From positions 124,001-188,000 of the forward strand of contig VZRG01000450.1 of NCBI GenBank assembly GCA_013397435.1: DNA of 64,000 nucleotides. The letters are read 5' to 3'. Positions 62,600 to 64,000 of this stretch are shown here, in pieces. The first letter of the stretch is position 1, and the number at the start of each line of letters is the position of its first letter. Below the pieces are notes generated by a model. It saw nothing but the letters and a program-made list of their open reading frames with translations, was not told the origin of the DNA and did no database searches. The stretch is from Erythrocercus mccallii (taxonomy: Eukaryota; Chordata; Aves; Passeriformes; Dicruridae). Both the position numbers and the translations under genes were made by a program.

Positions 62600-63033
62600 C
62601 TATGTTAAATCTCATTGCAGTTACAGAGACATGGTGTGATAGCTCACATGACTGGAATGTTGTTATGCTTGGCTCTATTCTTTTTAGGAAGAACAGGTAA
62701 GAGACGTGAGGTGATGGATTTGCTCTTTATGTGAGGGAGCATCTGGAATGTCTCAAGCTCTACCCAGGGGCAGAAAAATTAGTTGAGAACTTATGGATAA
62801 GAAGTAAGGGAGTGGAAAATATGGCTGACACTTGTGGGCATTTGCTATGGGCTGTCTGGCCAGGAGGAGGAAGCTGATGAGGCTTTCTATGGAAAAAACT
62901 GCCCATAGAGGTCCTGTAACCTCCCTCTCTGGAGACATTCAAAACTCACCTGGGCACTTTCCAGTGTAATCTGTTCTAGATGGTGTTCCAGAGGTCCCTT
63001 CCAGCTTTAATAATTCTGTCATTTTGTGATCTG
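62600..63033 (+). mobile_element. CR1 LINE: endonuclease-region piece joined to 3' tail
   Basis: Plus-strand CR1 with two parts. 62600-62895 comes from the endonuclease coding region: 'TTACAGAGACATGGTGTGATAGCTCACATGACTGGAA' (the ITETWWDSSHDW motif, frame-shifted here), 'GATTTGCTCTTTATGTGAGGGAGC', then 'GGGCATTTGCTATGGGCTG' (degenerate GVCYRPP) and 'GGAGGAAGCTGATGAGGC'. From 62898 it continues directly as the CR1 3' terminus: 'CCATAGAGGTCCTG', 'TCTCTGGAGACATTCAAAACTCACCTGGGCA', 'GAGGTCCCTTCCAGCTTTAATAATTCTGTCATTTTGTGAT'. Everything between is missing, so it is internally deleted or two adjacent copies in the same orientation. Confidence 0.8.
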
Positions 63034-63529
63034 TGACACCAAGTCTCCAAAGGTAGAATAAATTATCTAAGCTAAAAGCTAAAGTCACAAGATACACTTG
63101 CAACAGGGAAACACATCTGGGAAGCTGGTGATTGGTTGTCAAGTACCTTTTGAATATTCAGTCAGAAAAATATCTGCAATTTAAATACCTTGTTAGAGTT
63201 AATAACAGTTGTCAAAAAAGCACGTTAACATGCCTAGGGGATTAATTCCCAACTTCCTTAACTACATCTATGTGACTAAGATAAGATTCAACATGTGCTG
63301 TGTAGTCCCAGGTGAATATATTTCCATGTTTTATGCAATGATAATTCAAACTAGCTGAATTTTTTTAAAAACATTGTTCAATTAAAAGACACACTTCAAA
63401 TACAGGGAAATGAAAATTTTGTAAGTCATGTTCATACACACAACAATCTGCAAATGTACCAACCATAACCTTGTTTAGTCAAGCTCAGCCAACAAACTTC
63501 CATTTGACAAGTTTCCCCTACGTTTCCCT
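63034..63529. other. AT-rich spacer, nothing recognised
   Basis: Spacer between two plus-oriented CR1 pieces; no gene or repeat is seen. Confidence 0.45.
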
Positions 63530-64000
63530 TAAGATCTTCATAGAGAAGTTGATGAACTATGGGTTGAATGAGAAAGCCGTTTGGTGGATTAAAAACTGGC
63601 TAAATGATTGGCTCAAAGGGTAGTCATCAGAGATATAAAGTCTAGTTGGAGGTCAATAGCTAGCAGTGTACCCCAGGAATCAATATTGGGTATACATCTT
63701 CAAAAAAGATTGGAGTGCAGAGTTCATCCTCAGTTTGCAGATGGCACAAAACTGGCAGAAGTGGCTGATATGGCAGAGGACCTTGCTGCCATTCAGAGGG
63801 TCCTTGAAGAAATGATCTGAGAAGAAACTCGTCCAGATCAGCAAAGGGAACTGCGAACTCCTGCAACTGGACACCAAGCTGAACATGAGCCAGCAATGTA
63901 TCCTTGAGCCAAAAAAGGCTAATGCTCTTCTGGCATGTATTAGACAAAGCATTTTCAGTAGGTCAAGAGCAGTGATCTTTGCCCTCTATTTAGCACTGGA
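63530..64000 (+). mobile_element. CR1 LINE, reverse transcriptase region, runs off window
   Basis: Plus-strand CR1 from the middle of the RT domain: 'AGGATTAAAAACTGGCTAAATGATTGG' region, then 'AGCAGTGTACCCCAGGAATCAATATTGGG' (relic of SGVPQGSILG), then 'CAGTTTGCAGATGGCACAAAACTGGC' (FADD changed to FADG), 'GCTGCCATTCAGAGGGTCC', 'AAGCTGAACATGAGCCAGCAATGT' and 'CTCTATTTAGCACTGGA'. The 70-aa frame at 63608-63820 covers part of it. A segment between the SGVPQGS relic and FADG is shortened. It is a pseudogene by loss of the catalytic Asp and by frameshifts. Its 3' end lies beyond the window. Confidence 0.88.

Noticed and set aside
1..64000. tRNA, rRNA, snRNA, CRISPR or mitochondrial insert
   Set aside because: No characteristic motifs (tRNA A/B boxes with a cloverleaf, snRNA 5' ends, repeat-spacer arrays or mitochondrial gene runs) were found by eye on either strand.

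Overview
This window looks like bird nuclear DNA, most likely from a songbird. It is AT-rich, CpG-poor and full of short A/T tracts. The recognisable repeats are nearly all bird-type: CR1 LINE fragments in both orientations and several families of endogenous-retrovirus long terminal repeats (LTRs), mostly solo LTRs with TG...CA ends and 5- or 6-bp target-site duplications (TSDs). I found no convincing host protein-coding exon, rRNA, tRNA or CRISPR array. The window is best read as a gene desert or the inside of a very large intron. Most open reading frames are chance frames in AT-rich DNA or shadows of retroelements.

Layout. 1-27,995 is mostly single-copy AT-rich DNA, with two CR1 3' tails (8.84-9.13 kb minus, 16.70-16.84 kb plus), simple repeats, a 47-bp near-perfect palindrome at 17.9 kb and a perfect 18-unit AAGG tract at 21.66 kb. 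At 28.0-29.05 kb is an old CR1 (minus), followed by a solo LTR of 'family A' (29.54-30.28 kb, TSD AGCTC). An old CR1 (plus) lies at 35.86-36.6 kb and a second family A LTR at 38.52-39.24 kb (TSD CCATG). At 40.86-41.03 kb is a CR1 tail, followed by a CpG-rich young solo LTR of an unrelated family (41.11-41.75 kb, TSD TTCGTA). A further LTR lies at 45.55-46.49 kb. At 47.05-48.0 kb is one CR1 insertion with an inverted 5' part.

The most unusual object is at 48.81-50.58 kb. It is a 1.77-kb element with family A LTR-like ends and a near-matching 5-bp TSD. It has only one U3-like and one U5-like end. Between them are a consensus splice donor and a short ORF with a myristoylation-type N-terminus and a coiled coil, cut short next to a 113-bp tandem duplication. 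A dispersed bird repeat follows at 51.4-52.1 kb. A third short family A LTR lies at 57.85-58.60 kb, next to a CR1 fragment that still shows reverse transcriptase motifs (58.67-59.12 kb). An old LTR of another bird family is at 59.92-60.43 kb, and CR1 plus-strand pieces occupy 62.6-63.03 and 63.53-64.0 kb, the last running off the window.

No genes act together here. The biology is retroelement insertion, LTR-LTR recombination leaving solo LTRs, LINE inversion and truncation, and decay. Repeat families were recognised from memory of bird repeats; no database was searched, so family names are withheld where uncertain.
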